A model generated the notes under the pieces. The model was not told the DNA's origin. It was given only the letters and a program-made list of their open reading frames with translations, and ran no database searches. The position numbers and the translations under genes are program-made. Below are positions 14,467-22,066 of a stretch of 32,969 bases of DNA, one piece after another. Source of the stretch: Candidatus Rokuibacteriota bacterium (GTDB lineage: Bacteria; Methylomirabilota; Methylomirabilia; Rokubacteriales; CSP1-6); the NCBI GenBank assembly GCA_003221695.1, contig QHSX01000075.1, positions 1 through 32,969 on the forward strand. Direction: 5' to 3'. Position 1 is the first letter of the stretch. Each line of letters opens with the position of its first letter.

Positions 14467-16866
14467 CTATCGCTTGGCCTTGGCGGCCTGGATCGCTTTC
14501 CACACCCGCTCGGACGTCAGCGGCATCGCCTCGATGTGGTCGACGCCGAGCGGCGCCAGCGCATCGATCACGGCGTTCACCACGGTCGGCGTCGCCGCGA
14601 TGGTGCCCGTCTCGCCGGCCCCCTTGATGCCCATGGGATTCACGGGCGTCGGTGTGACGGTGCGGTCGGTCTCGTACAGCGGCAGCATGTCAGCCTTGGG
14701 CAGCGCGTAGTCCATCATGCTGCCCGTCACGAGCTGGCCGGAGCCCTCGTCGTACACGGCTCCCTCGCAGAGGGCCTGCCCCACACCCTGGGCGATGCCG
14801 CCGTGCACCATCCCGTCGACGATCATGGGGTTGATGACCTTGCCGACGTCGTCGACGGCGAGGTAGCGCTGGATCTGCACCGCGCCCGTGTCCCGGTCCA
14901 CCTCGACCACGCAGGCATGAGCCCCGAACGGGAAACAGAAGTTCGACGGGTCGTAGAAGCTCGTCTCCTCGAGGCCGGGCTCGAGGTTGTCGGGGTACTT
15001 GTGGGGAACGTACGCGGTGAGCGAGACGGCGCCGAACGGCACGGCCTTGCTCGGCACGCCCTTGACCTGGAACTGGCCGTTGACGTACTCGATGTCGTTC
15101 GCCGACGCCTCGAGCAGGTGCGCGGCGATCCTCTTGCCCTTCTCCTTGATCTTGTTCAGCGACATTAAGATGGCGGTGCCACCGACCGAAGCGGAGCGGC
15201 TCCCGTACGTCCCCATGCCGAAGGGAATTGCGCCGGTGTCGCCGTGGACGATCTCGACCTGCTCGATGGGGATCTGGAGCTCGTCGGCGACGAGCTGGGC
15301 GAACGTCGTCTCGTGCCCCTGACCGTGTGAGTGGGAGCCGGTGTAGACCGTGACCCCTCCGGTCGGGTGCACGCGGACCTTGGCCGACTCGTAGAGGCCG
15401 GCGCCGGCGCCGAGCGCGCCCACCAGCTTGGAGGGCGCGATCGAGCACGCCTCGATGTAGGTCGAGAAGCCGATGCCGAGCAGTCGGCCCTGCTTGCGGG
15501 CGGCCTCCTGCTCGGCGCGGAACTTCCGGTAGTTGAGCATCTGAAGCAGGCGGTCGAAGGCCGCGGCATAGTCGCCGCTGTCGTAGGAGACCGCGACCAG
15601 CGTCTGGAACGCCCCGGAGAACTTCGGGATGAAGTTCTTCTTCCGGAGCTCGGCCACGTCCATCCCGAGGGCACGGGCCCCGGCCTCGACGATACGCTCG
15701 AGGACGTAGCAGGCTTCGGGGCGGCCGGCGCCGCGATAGGCGTCGACCGCCGTGGTATTGGTGAAGACGCCGGTCACCTCGCAGTGGATGGCCCCGATCG
15801 TGTAGACGCCGTTGAGGAGCGTTCCGTAGAGGAACGTCGGAATCGCCGGCGCGAACGTCGACAGATAGGCGCCCAGGTTCGCCGTCGTCTTCACACGAAG
15901 CCCCAGGATCTTGCCGTCCCTGCCGAGCGCGAGCTCGGCGTCGGTGACGTGGTCGCGGCCGTGGGCGTCGGTCAGGTAGGCCTCGCGACGGGTCGCCGTC
16001 CACCGGACCGGCCGCTTGAGCTGGCGGGCCACCCAGGAGCAGACGACCTCCTCGTTGTAGAGGAAGATTTTCGAGCCGAAGCCGCCACCCACGTCGGGAG
16101 CGATCACGCGCACCTTGTGCTCGGGAATCCCGAGCACGAAGGCGCACATGAGCAGCCGGTGCACGTGCGGGTTCTGCGAGGTCACCCAGAGGGTCAGCTC
16201 GCCGGTCGCCGTGTCGAAGCGCGCGATGCAGGCCCGCGGTTCCATCGCGTTGGCGACGAGCCGCTGATTGAGGATCCGCTTCTTCACCGTCGTCGCGGCG
16301 CCCTTGAAGGCCGCGTCGGTCGCGCTACGGTCGCCGATCTCCCACTTGAAGGCGACGTTGCCGGGCGCGCCCGTGTGGATCTGCGGAGCGCCAGAACGTG
16401 CGGCCCTGTCGGTCACGGTGACCGAGGGCAAGGGCTCCCAGTCCACTTTGACCCTGTCCACCGCGTCCACGGCCGCCGCCTGACTCTCCGCGATCACCAC
16501 CGCCACCGGGTCGCCGACGTGCCGCGCCACGTCCGCCGTGAGTGGCATGTGCGGCACCATCGCGAGGTCCTGGACGACGCCGGGGATGTTCTTCTCCTTC
16601 CGGAGGTCCCATCCGCACGGCAGCGAGTTCACGCCGGCCATGTCCTTGCCGGTGAAGACCGCGACGACGCCCGGGTGCTTCAGCGCCCCACTCGTATCGA
16701 TCCTCCGGATCCGCGCGTGGGCGTGCGGGCTCCGCACGAACGCGGCGTACGTCATGCCGGGGAGCTTGACGTCGTCGACGTACTGGCCGCGACCCGTGAT
16801 GAAGCGCGGATCCTCACGGCGCTTGATCGCCTTGCCGAACAATCGTTCTTGAACGACGGTAGCCAT
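14467..16866 (-). CDS. coxL: Form II CoxL-like molybdopterin subunit
   Basis: Catalytic subunit (799 residues) of a xanthine-oxidase-family hydroxylase. Moco-binding features seen include DVGGGFGSK (258-266), [27 protein letters not shown] and the C-terminal [11 protein letters not shown] with the catalytic Glu. The active-site loop reads AYRGAGR (376-382). True CO dehydrogenases (form I) have AYRCSFR there, where the Cys holds copper; here the Cys position is Gly379. This is the form II (BMS) signature. CO oxidation by form II enzymes is disputed, so the substrate may be CO, an aldehyde, or an aromatic or purine-like compound. The ATG follows the coxS stop by nine bases. Full length for the family (about 770-810). 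Confidence 0.95.
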   Translation of the reverse strand: MATVVQERLFGKAIKRREDPRFITGRGQYVDDVKLPGMTYAAFVRSPHAHARIRRIDTSGALKHPGVVAVFTGKDMAGVNSLPCGWDLRKEKNIPGVVQDLAMVPHMPLTADVARHVGDPVAVVIAESQAAAVDAVDRVKVDWEPLPSVTVTDRAARSGAPQIHTGAPGNVAFKWEIGDRSATDAAFKGAATTVKKRILNQRLVANAMEPRACIARFDTATGELTLWVTSQNPHVHRLLMCAFVLGIPEHKVRVIAPDVGGGFGSKIFLYNEEVVCSWVARQLKRPVRWTATRREAYLTDAHGRDHVTDAELALGRDGKILGLRVKTTANLGAYLSTFAPAIPTFLYGTLLNGVYTIGAIHCEVTGVFTNTTAVDAYRGAGRPEACYVLERIVEAGARALGMDVAELRKKNFIPKFSGAFQTLVAVSYDSGDYAAAFDRLLQMLNYRKFRAEQEAARKQGRLLGIGFSTYIEACSIAPSKLVGALGAGAGLYESAKVRVHPTGGVTVYTGSHSHGQGHETTFAQLVADELQIPIEQVEIVHGDTGAIPFGMGTYGSRSASVGGTAILMSLNKIKEKGKRIAAHLLEASANDIEYVNGQFQVKGVPSKAVPFGAVSLTAYVPHKYPDNLEPGLEETSFYDPSNFCFPFGAHACVVEVDRDTGAVQIQRYLAVDDVGKVINPMIVDGMVHGGIAQGVGQALCEGAVYDEGSGQLVTGSMMDYALPKADMLPLYETDRTVTPTPVNPMGIKGAGETGTIAATPTVVNAVIDALAPLGVDHIEAMPLTSERVWKAIQAAKAKR

Positions 16867-16875
16867 GGCGTGCCC

Positions 16876-17352
16876 TCACTTCTTTCCGGCCATGTGTTCG
16901 GCGGCCCACTGGATCGCCTTCACGATGTTGTGGTAACCCGTGCAGCGACACAGGTTGCCCTCGAGCTGGTGCCGGATCTGGTCTTCCGTCGGCTTCGGGT
17001 AGCGTTCGAGCATCTGGTAGGCGGCCAGGATCATGCCGGGCGTGCAGAAGCCGCACTGGAGGCCGTGTTTTTCCCAGAACCCCTGCTGGATCGGGTGCAA
17101 CTCGCCGTTCTTCGCGAGGCCCTCGATCGTCGTGATGGTGGCGCCGTCGGCCTGGACGGCGAACAGCGTACACGCCTTCACCGCCTGACCGTCTATGAGG
17201 ATCGTGCACGCCCCACACTGGCTCGTGTCGCAACCGACGTGCGTTCCGGTGAGCCCGACCACCTCCCGGATGTAGTGGACCAGCAGGAGGCGGGGCTCCA
17301 CCTCGTGACTGACTTTCTGGCCGTTGATCGTCATCTTCACTGGCAGTTTCAC
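16876..17352 (-). CDS. coxS: CO dehydrogenase-like [2Fe-2S] subunit (small)
   Basis: Electron-transfer subunit (158 residues) with two [2Fe-2S] clusters. The ferredoxin-type ligands are [10 protein letters not shown] (C41, C46, C49) and C61; the distal cluster uses CGFC (C100, C103) and NLCRCTGY (C135, C137). A GTG start is chosen because GGAGG (complement of 17360-17364) stands seven bases upstream and the family normally begins just before the beta-grasp strand MTINGQ; the longer open frame upstream would add non-conserved residues. First gene of the 13-gene minus-strand operon, about 50 bases downstream of a candidate promoter. Confidence 0.95.
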   Translation of the reverse strand: MKLPVKMTINGQKVSHEVEPRLLLVHYIREVVGLTGTHVGCDTSQCGACTILIDGQAVKACTLFAVQADGATITTIEGLAKNGELHPIQQGFWEKHGLQCGFCTPGMILAAYQMLERYPKPTEDQIRHQLEGNLCRCTGYHNIVKAIQWAAEHMAGKK

Positions 17353-17410
17353 GACTGTTCCTCCGGGATCCGGACGGTTTGCGCGCAGACCTTGTTGGCT
17401 CGCGGTGCAG

Positions 17411-17439
17411 AGACTAAGACTTCCCCCCCAGGCTGTCAA
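17411..17439 (-). promoter_or_regulatory. Candidate sigma-70 promoter of the cox operon
   Basis: On the minus strand a perfect -35 box TTGACA (complement of 17434-17439) is followed 17 bases later by TAGTCT (complement of 17411-17416), which keeps the T1, A2 and T6 of the -10 consensus. Transcription would start near 17404, leaving a leader of roughly 50 bases before coxS. A run of seven G lies in the spacer. The -10 match is only moderate. Confidence 0.5.
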
Positions 17440-17532
17440 CGACCGATCGTCTCGAGCAGAGCAGGGCGTGGCAGGCCAATCGGCCAACTGGGGAAGGCTT
17501 GGCAACGGGGCGCGAGGTCGGCGTCGCGCCAG

Positions 17533-17748
17533 TTACTGCTTCAGCGTGGGCGTTCGCTCACCCAACGACCGTCGCTCGGTCCGCTTGCACAGGCCGACGA
17601 CCGGGTTGGGACGCTCCTCCTGGCCGATCTCCAGGACGGCCTGCCGCGCCGCCTCGCAGGCCTCGAGGGTCGGGTAATAGAGGGTCTGCTGAGGGTGCCC
17701 GGCGGCCACCATGAGGTAGCTGAACACCGCGAGTTCCCACAGGGCCAT
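17533..17748 (-). CDS. Small hypothetical protein, possible exported
   Basis: A 71-residue frame with strongly GC-ending codons like the real neighbours, so I take it as a gene. It begins with a hydrophobic stretch (LAVFSYLMVAAG, about residues 6-17), then QTLYYPTLEACEAARQAVLEIGQ and VVGLCKRTERRS with two cysteines. The YPTLEACEAAR / CKR layout resembles the small exported proteins common in Rokubacteria-like genomes and, loosely, the remnant near 2265-2582. A start 57 bases further upstream is open, but its codons are less biased. No clear ribosome site is seen for either. It lies between the two divergent operons. Function unknown. Confidence 0.5.
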   Translation of the reverse strand: MALWELAVFSYLMVAAGHPQQTLYYPTLEACEAARQAVLEIGQEERPNPVVGLCKRTERRSLGERTPTLKQ

Positions 17749-17860
17749 GCCCTGGCGAGGCAGCAAAAGGCAGGCCAAACGGGTGCTTCCGTCGGGTCGC
17801 GACATGTCCTGGGTTCGGCCCCAACGTCCCGGAATACGGAGGCTTTTGGCCCAGTGTGCC

Positions 17861-17890
17861 TTGACAACGCCGAATCTTTTCTCCTAGGAT
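17861..17890 (+). promoter_or_regulatory. Candidate sigma-70 promoter of the xoxF operon
   Basis: TTGACA (17861-17866), a perfect -35 box, is followed after 18 bases by TAGGAT (17885-17890), matching the -10 consensus at four of six positions including T1, A2, A5 and T6. The start point would be near 17897, which puts the 21-codon ORF and the xoxF ribosome site in a leader of about 155 bases. Confidence 0.65.
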
Positions 17891-17933
17891 GCGCGCGCTG
17901 GTTTCCGGAAATATTGCGAGAGGAGGTGACACC

Positions 17934-17999
17934 ATGACATGGGAAGCGCCCCCGCTTCACGTCCAGGGCGCGCTGTCACCATTGCGCTTGATCTCCTGA
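17934..17999 (+). CDS. 21-codon leader ORF before xoxF (PqqA-like N-terminus)
   Basis: ATG at 17934 has a near-ideal Shine-Dalgarno sequence, AGGAGG at 17921-17926 with a seven-base spacer, better than that of xoxF itself. The peptide starts MTWEAPP and ends at TGA 52 bases before the xoxF ATG. Met1-x-Trp3-x-x-Pro6 matches the start of PqqA, the peptide precursor of the PQQ cofactor that XoxF needs, but the Glu-x3-Tyr pair that is cross-linked to make PQQ is absent, and shifting the frame does not bring it back. It may be a regulatory leader peptide, a pqqA relic, or a chance ORF behind a strong ribosome site. Confidence 0.45.
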   Translation: MTWEAPPLHVQGALSPLRLIS

Positions 18000-18051
18000 T
18001 GGTAGGGCTCCGGGCTCGGAGTGGGGCGAATTCGGGAAAGGAGCGGAACAG

Positions 18052-19830
18052 ATGCAGCGCAGCGTCTCGATCGCTTGCTTCGTTCTCGTGGTGACCTCGG
18101 CGGTGGCGTACGCGAACCCCGAGCTCATTCGGTTGCAAACCGATGACAAGCAGTGGGTGATGCCGGGGAAGGATTATTCGGCCTCCCGGTTCAGCACGTT
18201 GACCCAGATCACCAAGGACAACGTGAAGAATTTGCGGCCGGCGTGGACGTTCTCGACCGGTACGTTGCGGGGCCACGAAGGGGCGCCGCTGGTCGTCGGC
18301 GCGACGATGTACGTGCATACGTCGTTTCCCAACAACGTCTACGCTCTAGACTTGAACGGACCCGACGTCGGACGCATCAAGTGGAAGTACCTGCCGAAGC
18401 AGGACCCCAGTGTTCAAGCCGTCGCGTGCTGCGACAACGTGAATCGCGGACTGTCCTACGCCGACGGCAAGATCTTCCTGAGCCAGCTCGACGGCCATCT
18501 GGTCGCACTCGACGCCGCGACGGGCCGCGAGGCGTGGAAGGTCGAGAATGCGGATCCGAAGGTCGGGGCCACCATGACCAGTGCACCTCACGTCATGAAG
18601 GACAAGGTCATCGTCGGCGTGAGCGGCGGGGAGTTCGGCGTGCGCGGTCATGTGACGGCCTATGACATCAAGACCGGCCAGCAGGCGTGGCGCGCGTACA
18701 GCATGGGACCGGATGAGGAGGTCCTCCTCGCCGACGACTTCAACGCCGCCAACCCGCACTTCGGCCGGCAGAACCAGGGCGTGGCGACCTGGCAGGGCGA
18801 TCAGTGGAAAACGGGCGGCGGCACGACGTGGGGTTGGTACGCGTTCGATCCGTCGCTGAACCTCATGTACTACGGCACCGGGAATCCGTCGACCTGGAAC
18901 CCCACGCAGCGGCCCGGCGACAACAAGTGGTCGATGACGATCTTCGCGCGGGACGTCGACACGGGGAAAGCCAAGTGGGCCTATCAGATGACGCCGTGGG
19001 ACGCGTGGGACTACGACGGCGTCAACGAGATGATCCTCGCGGATCTCACGATCAAGGGTAAACTCGTCAAGGCTGTCGTCCACTTCGATCGCAACGGCTT
19101 CGCCTATACGCTGGACCGAACCAACGGCACCCTGCTCGTCGCCGAGAAGTTCGATCCGGACGTCAACTGGGCGACGCACATCGACAAGGGGACGGGTCGT
19201 CCGGTCGAGGTGCCCGCCATGCGGACCCAGGCCGGCACGAACAGCCAGGGCATCTGTCCGGCTGCGCTCGGCACCAAGGATCAGCAGCCCGCCGCCTACT
19301 CGCCTCGGACAAAGCTCTTCTACGTTCCGACCAACCACGTGTGCATGGATTACGAGCCCTTCGAAGTGAAGTACACCGCGGGCCAGCCGTACGTCGGCGC
19401 GACCCTCAGGATGTTCCCGGGCCCGGGCGGCCACATGGGCGCCTTCATCGCCTGGGACGCCGCCAACGGCAAGATCGTGTGGAGCAACAAGGAGCAATTC
19501 TCCGCCTGGAGCGGGGCGCTCGTGACGGTAAGTGACGTCGCATTCTACGGGACGTTGGAAGGTTACCTGAAAGCCGTCGATGCGAGGACGGGGAAGGAAC
19601 TGTGGAAGTTCAAGACCCCGTCCGGCATCATCGGCAACCCGATGACGTACGTCGGCCCCGACGGCAAGCAGTACGTCGCCGTCCTGTCCGGCATCGGAGG
19701 CTGGGCTGGAATCGGGCTGGCCGCCGGTCTCGAGGGCGACACCGAGGGGCTCGGCGCGGTCGGCGCGTACAAGAAGCTCGCCGAGTACACGAACCTGGGT
19801 GGCGTGTTGACCGTGTTCTCTCTTCCCTGA
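18052..19830 (+). CDS. xoxF: XoxF-type lanthanide-dependent methanol dehydrogenase
   Basis: Periplasmic PQQ-dependent alcohol dehydrogenase (592 residues) oxidising methanol and passing electrons to a cytochrome c. A signal peptide (about 1-21) precedes an eight-bladed propeller. The vicinal disulfide is [11 protein letters not shown] (C126-C127). Metal ligands are Glu194 (GGEFGVRGH), Asn278 (GTGNPS) and Asp320 in [11 protein letters not shown]; the extra Asp322 two residues on is the XoxF hallmark that coordinates a lanthanide, where calcium-type MxaF has Ala. RNGF supplies the active-site Arg. AAAGGAG lies eight bases before the ATG. Soil Rokubacteria are reported to carry XoxF genes. No pqq biosynthesis genes or formaldehyde-oxidation genes are in the window. 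Confidence 0.96.
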   Translation: MQRSVSIACFVLVVTSAVAYANPELIRLQTDDKQWVMPGKDYSASRFSTLTQITKDNVKNLRPAWTFSTGTLRGHEGAPLVVGATMYVHTSFPNNVYALDLNGPDVGRIKWKYLPKQDPSVQAVACCDNVNRGLSYADGKIFLSQLDGHLVALDAATGREAWKVENADPKVGATMTSAPHVMKDKVIVGVSGGEFGVRGHVTAYDIKTGQQAWRAYSMGPDEEVLLADDFNAANPHFGRQNQGVATWQGDQWKTGGGTTWGWYAFDPSLNLMYYGTGNPSTWNPTQRPGDNKWSMTIFARDVDTGKAKWAYQMTPWDAWDYDGVNEMILADLTIKGKLVKAVVHFDRNGFAYTLDRTNGTLLVAEKFDPDVNWATHIDKGTGRPVEVPAMRTQAGTNSQGICPAALGTKDQQPAAYSPRTKLFYVPTNHVCMDYEPFEVKYTAGQPYVGATLRMFPGPGGHMGAFIAWDAANGKIVWSNKEQFSAWSGALVTVSDVAFYGTLEGYLKAVDARTGKELWKFKTPSGIIGNPMTYVGPDGKQYVAVLSGIGGWAGIGLAAGLEGDTEGLGAVGAYKKLAEYTNLGGVLTVFSLP

Positions 19831-19837
19831 GTGACGC

Positions 19838-19880
19838 TCGCGCGCGGCGCCGGCTGTCTTGTCGCCGGCGCCGCGCGCGA
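19838..19880 (+). promoter_or_regulatory. Perfect 17-bp hairpin between xoxF and xoxJ
   Basis: TCGCGCGCGGCGCCGGC (19838-19854) is the exact reverse complement of 19864-19880, with the nine-base loop TGTCTTGTC. It starts eight bases after the xoxF stop. No T run follows, so it should slow rather than fully end transcription, or protect the 3' end of an xoxF mRNA from exonucleases. This would give much more XoxF than XoxJ and XoxG. Confidence 0.75.
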
Positions 19881-19921
19881 TCCTCGGCTGGCCGTCGGTC
19901 GGTCATCCCACGGAGGAAGCG

Positions 19922-20797
19922 GTGTCGTTCCCGCGTGCAAGGCTACGAAGTCGCCGGCTCGTCCTGGCCCTGACGCTGCTTGCCGCGTCGGGGGCCGTGC
20001 TCGCAGGAGGCGCGTCGGCCCAGGGGCGGGCGAATCAGTTTCGCGTCTGCGCCGATCCCAACAATCTGCCGTATTCGAACGAACAGCTGGAAGGGTTTGA
20101 GAACAAGCTCGCCGAGCTGATCGCGAAGGAACTCGGCGCGCGTCCGACCTATACGTGGTGGCCGGACCGCCGCGGCTTCATCCGGAACACGCTCAGGGCC
20201 AATCTCTGTGACGTCGTCATGGGCGTCCCCAACGGCTACGACCAGGTCCGCTGGACCCGACCGTACTACCGCTCGACCTACGTCTTCGTCTACGCGCGGA
20301 GCGGGGAATTTCGAGTCCGTTCCTGGGACGATCCGGTGCTTCGCAAGGCCAGGATCGGCGTCGTGGCGGCGACGCCACCGGCCGACGCGATGATCCGGAA
20401 GGGCCTCATCCAGAATGTCGTCTCCTACCGGCTGACCATCGACCTGACGACCGAGTATCCAGGCGAGATCGTCGATCACGTCGCCGCGGGCAAGATCGAC
20501 GTCGCCGCCATCTGGGGTCCGGTCGCGGGCTACTTCGCCAAGAAGCACTCGGTCCCTCTCGAGGTGGTTCCGGTTTCGGAGATTCCGGGTCTCGGGGTCC
20601 CCTTCAGCTACGAGATCTCGATGGGGGTGCGGAGGGGGGACCGCGAGCGTCAGGCACAGCTCGACGAGATCCTCGTCAGGAAGGAACCCGAGATCCGGAG
20701 GATCCTCGAAGACTATGGCGTGCCGCTGGTGGAGGGCCCGCTGGCGCGCAAGCCCGACGAGGTCAAGCGCGGCGTCGTGGGAGAGCGGTACCAGTAG
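19922..20797 (+). CDS. xoxJ: XoxJ periplasmic binding-protein-like factor
   Basis: Periplasmic solute-binding-protein family 3 fold (291 residues) of the MxaJ/XoxJ type, thought to help activate or assemble the methanol dehydrogenase. A twin-basic signal region (RARLRSRRLVLALTLLAASGAVLAGGASAQ) precedes FRVCADPNNLPYSNEQLEGFENKLAELIAKELGA, the typical opening of this family, then YTWWPDRRGFIRNTL, CDVVMGVPNGYDQV and RPYYRSTYVFVY. A GTG start is preferred over the upstream frame because GGAGG stands five bases before it and the signal peptide then begins properly. It lies 91 bases after xoxF, beyond the hairpin. Confidence 0.92.
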   Translation: MSFPRARLRSRRLVLALTLLAASGAVLAGGASAQGRANQFRVCADPNNLPYSNEQLEGFENKLAELIAKELGARPTYTWWPDRRGFIRNTLRANLCDVVMGVPNGYDQVRWTRPYYRSTYVFVYARSGEFRVRSWDDPVLRKARIGVVAATPPADAMIRKGLIQNVVSYRLTIDLTTEYPGEIVDHVAAGKIDVAAIWGPVAGYFAKKHSVPLEVVPVSEIPGLGVPFSYEISMGVRRGDRERQAQLDEILVRKEPEIRRILEDYGVPLVEGPLARKPDEVKRGVVGERYQ

Positions 20798-20813
20798 CGC
20801 GATCGTAAAACAG

Positions 20814-21290
20814 ATGGGCGGCAGCGTCGGTCGGCTTTCCCTCACGCTTGTGATCCTGGCGGGTATCGGCCTCGCGTCCCAGCCTGTCTGGCCGGCGGAT
20901 CCGGGCGACGACGAGATCGGGCAGGTCTTGACGCCCAAGGAGGACGACACCCCTGCCCTCAGGCAGTTCAAGGAGACGGGGAAGAACCCCTACAACAAGG
21001 AGCCGCACGCGATCGAGGCAGGGTTCAAGCTTGCCCGCGCCGTCGCCTGTACGCACTGTCACGCGGGCGATCTGTCGGGTCTGATCGGCCCGAGCCTGAC
21101 CACGGGGAGCTGGCGCTATCAGAAGAACGGCACGGACAAGGGGATGTTTCAGACCCTCTACTTCGGCACCAGCGCCGGGATGGCGGCCTGGGGCAAGCTG
21201 GGCAGCCTGACCCCCGACGAGATCCTCAAGATCATCGCGTTCGTTCGCAGCAAATACCGGGGTGATCCCAGAAATGCCACCTGGGAATGA
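20814..21290 (+). CDS. xoxG: XoxG-type cytochrome c, electron acceptor of XoxF
   Basis: Exported monoheme cytochrome c (158 residues). A signal peptide (about 1-28, ending QPVWPA) is followed by an acidic segment, the heme-binding CTHCH (C79, C82, H83), LIGPSLTTGSWRY, and the probable axial Met123 in SAGMAAWGKLGSLT. The arrangement matches cytochrome cL / XoxG, which takes electrons from the dehydrogenase. The start is taken 16 bases after the xoxJ stop at the ATG that opens the signal peptide; no strong ribosome site is seen, so coupling to xoxJ is likely. Confidence 0.92.
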   Translation: MGGSVGRLSLTLVILAGIGLASQPVWPADPGDDEIGQVLTPKEDDTPALRQFKETGKNPYNKEPHAIEAGFKLARAVACTHCHAGDLSGLIGPSLTTGSWRYQKNGTDKGMFQTLYFGTSAGMAAWGKLGSLTPDEILKIIAFVRSKYRGDPRNATWE

Positions 21291-22035
21291 CGTGTCGCGC
21301 CTCTGTGTTGGTCTGCTGGTCTTGGGCGTGTTCGTGCAAGGCGCCGCGGCGGCGGACATGACGACCGAAGCGGTCGTCGATCTCCTCCGTGGGGCGAGTG
21401 AGAAAAATCCGCCTGACTTCTCCGGCAAGGACCTCTCACGGCTCGACCTCGCCGGAGCCGACTTCAAGCGCGCCAACCTCGCGGGCGCCAATCTCGCGGG
21501 CGCGAACCTGGCCGGCGCCAATCTGTTCGGCGCCAACATGACGGGCGCCAATCTGACCGGCGCCGACCTGCGCCGCGCGAATCTCGACATCACCCTTCTC
21601 GGGAGCGCGGATCTGACGCGCGCCGATCTCCGCCAGGCCAGCTTGTTCGGCGTCCTTCTCACGAAGGCCACCCTCGTTGAAGCCAACCTGTCCGGAGCGC
21701 GGATCATCGCCAACCTCAGCAATGCCAACCTCAGCCGGGCGAATCTTGCCGACGCCGACATGGCGGCCGACATGCGAAACCAGCCGATGGGGCTCATGCG
21801 CGTCTTTCTGACGAGCGCCAACCTGACCGGGGCGAACCTGACCGGGGCAAACCTCGCCCGCGGCGATCTCTCCTTCGCGAACCTGGCGAACGCGAACCTC
21901 ACGGGCGCCAACATGCTCGGCGCCGATCTGAGCGGCGCGAATCTGGAGGGGGCGATCCTTCGATCGATCCGTGGGCGGGAGGCCATGAAGGGTCTGGAGA
22001 CGGCGAAGAACGTGGACAAGGCGATCTTCGACTGA
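21274..22035 (+). CDS. Exported pentapeptide-repeat protein
   Basis: A protein of about 253 residues with a signal peptide (RLCVGLLVLGVFVQGAAA), a short helical segment (TTEAVVDLLRGASEKNPPDFSGKDLS), and then many A(N/D)L-x-x repeats (such as ANLAGANLAGANL and ADLSGANLEGA), which fold as a right-handed square beta-helix. The repeat block is interrupted once near ADMAADMRNQPMGLMRV. Its start overlaps the end of xoxG, so it belongs to the xoxF transcript. A GTG at 21262 and a GTG at 21292 are alternative starts. Pentapeptide-repeat proteins are not standard methanol dehydrogenase subunits; a structural or binding role in the periplasm is inferred. Confidence 0.85.
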   Translation: MPPGNDVSRLCVGLLVLGVFVQGAAAADMTTEAVVDLLRGASEKNPPDFSGKDLSRLDLAGADFKRANLAGANLAGANLAGANLFGANMTGANLTGADLRRANLDITLLGSADLTRADLRQASLFGVLLTKATLVEANLSGARIIANLSNANLSRANLADADMAADMRNQPMGLMRVFLTSANLTGANLTGANLARGDLSFANLANANLTGANMLGADLSGANLEGAILRSIRGREAMKGLETAKNVDKAIFD

Positions 22036-22066
22036 GCCGGGAGATCGACTCGGGATCGCTCAGTCG
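22029..22066. terminator. Bidirectional inverted repeat holding both stop codons
   Basis: CGACTGAGC (22029-22037) and GCTCAGTCG (22058-22066) form a perfect 9-bp stem over 20 bases. The TGA of the pentapeptide gene is in the left arm and the TGA of larC, on the other strand, is in the right arm. There is no T run, so termination strength is uncertain; the position between convergent operons suggests it serves both. Confidence 0.55.

Noticed and set aside
13453-15168. Plus-strand open frame (571 codons) over coxM and part of coxL
   Set aside because: Same GC-driven shadow effect; the product is low-complexity and the opposite strand is clearly coding.
14467-16866. Form I (true) CO dehydrogenase large subunit
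   Set aside because: The copper-binding Cys of AYRCSFR is Gly here and the gene order is S-L-M, not M-S-L.
15331-17937. Very long plus-strand open frame (868 codons) across coxL and coxS
   Set aside because: It is antisense to two genes with all catalytic residues. Its translation is Arg/Asp/His-rich without any fold motif. It stays open because of the high GC at third codon positions.
18346-19497. Minus-strand open frame (383 codons) inside xoxF
   Set aside because: Antisense to a fully motif-supported XoxF; no start signal or domain.
18052-19830. Calcium-dependent MxaF instead of XoxF
   Set aside because: The WDYDGVN motif has Asp322 at the position where MxaF has Ala, and no mxaI gene follows.
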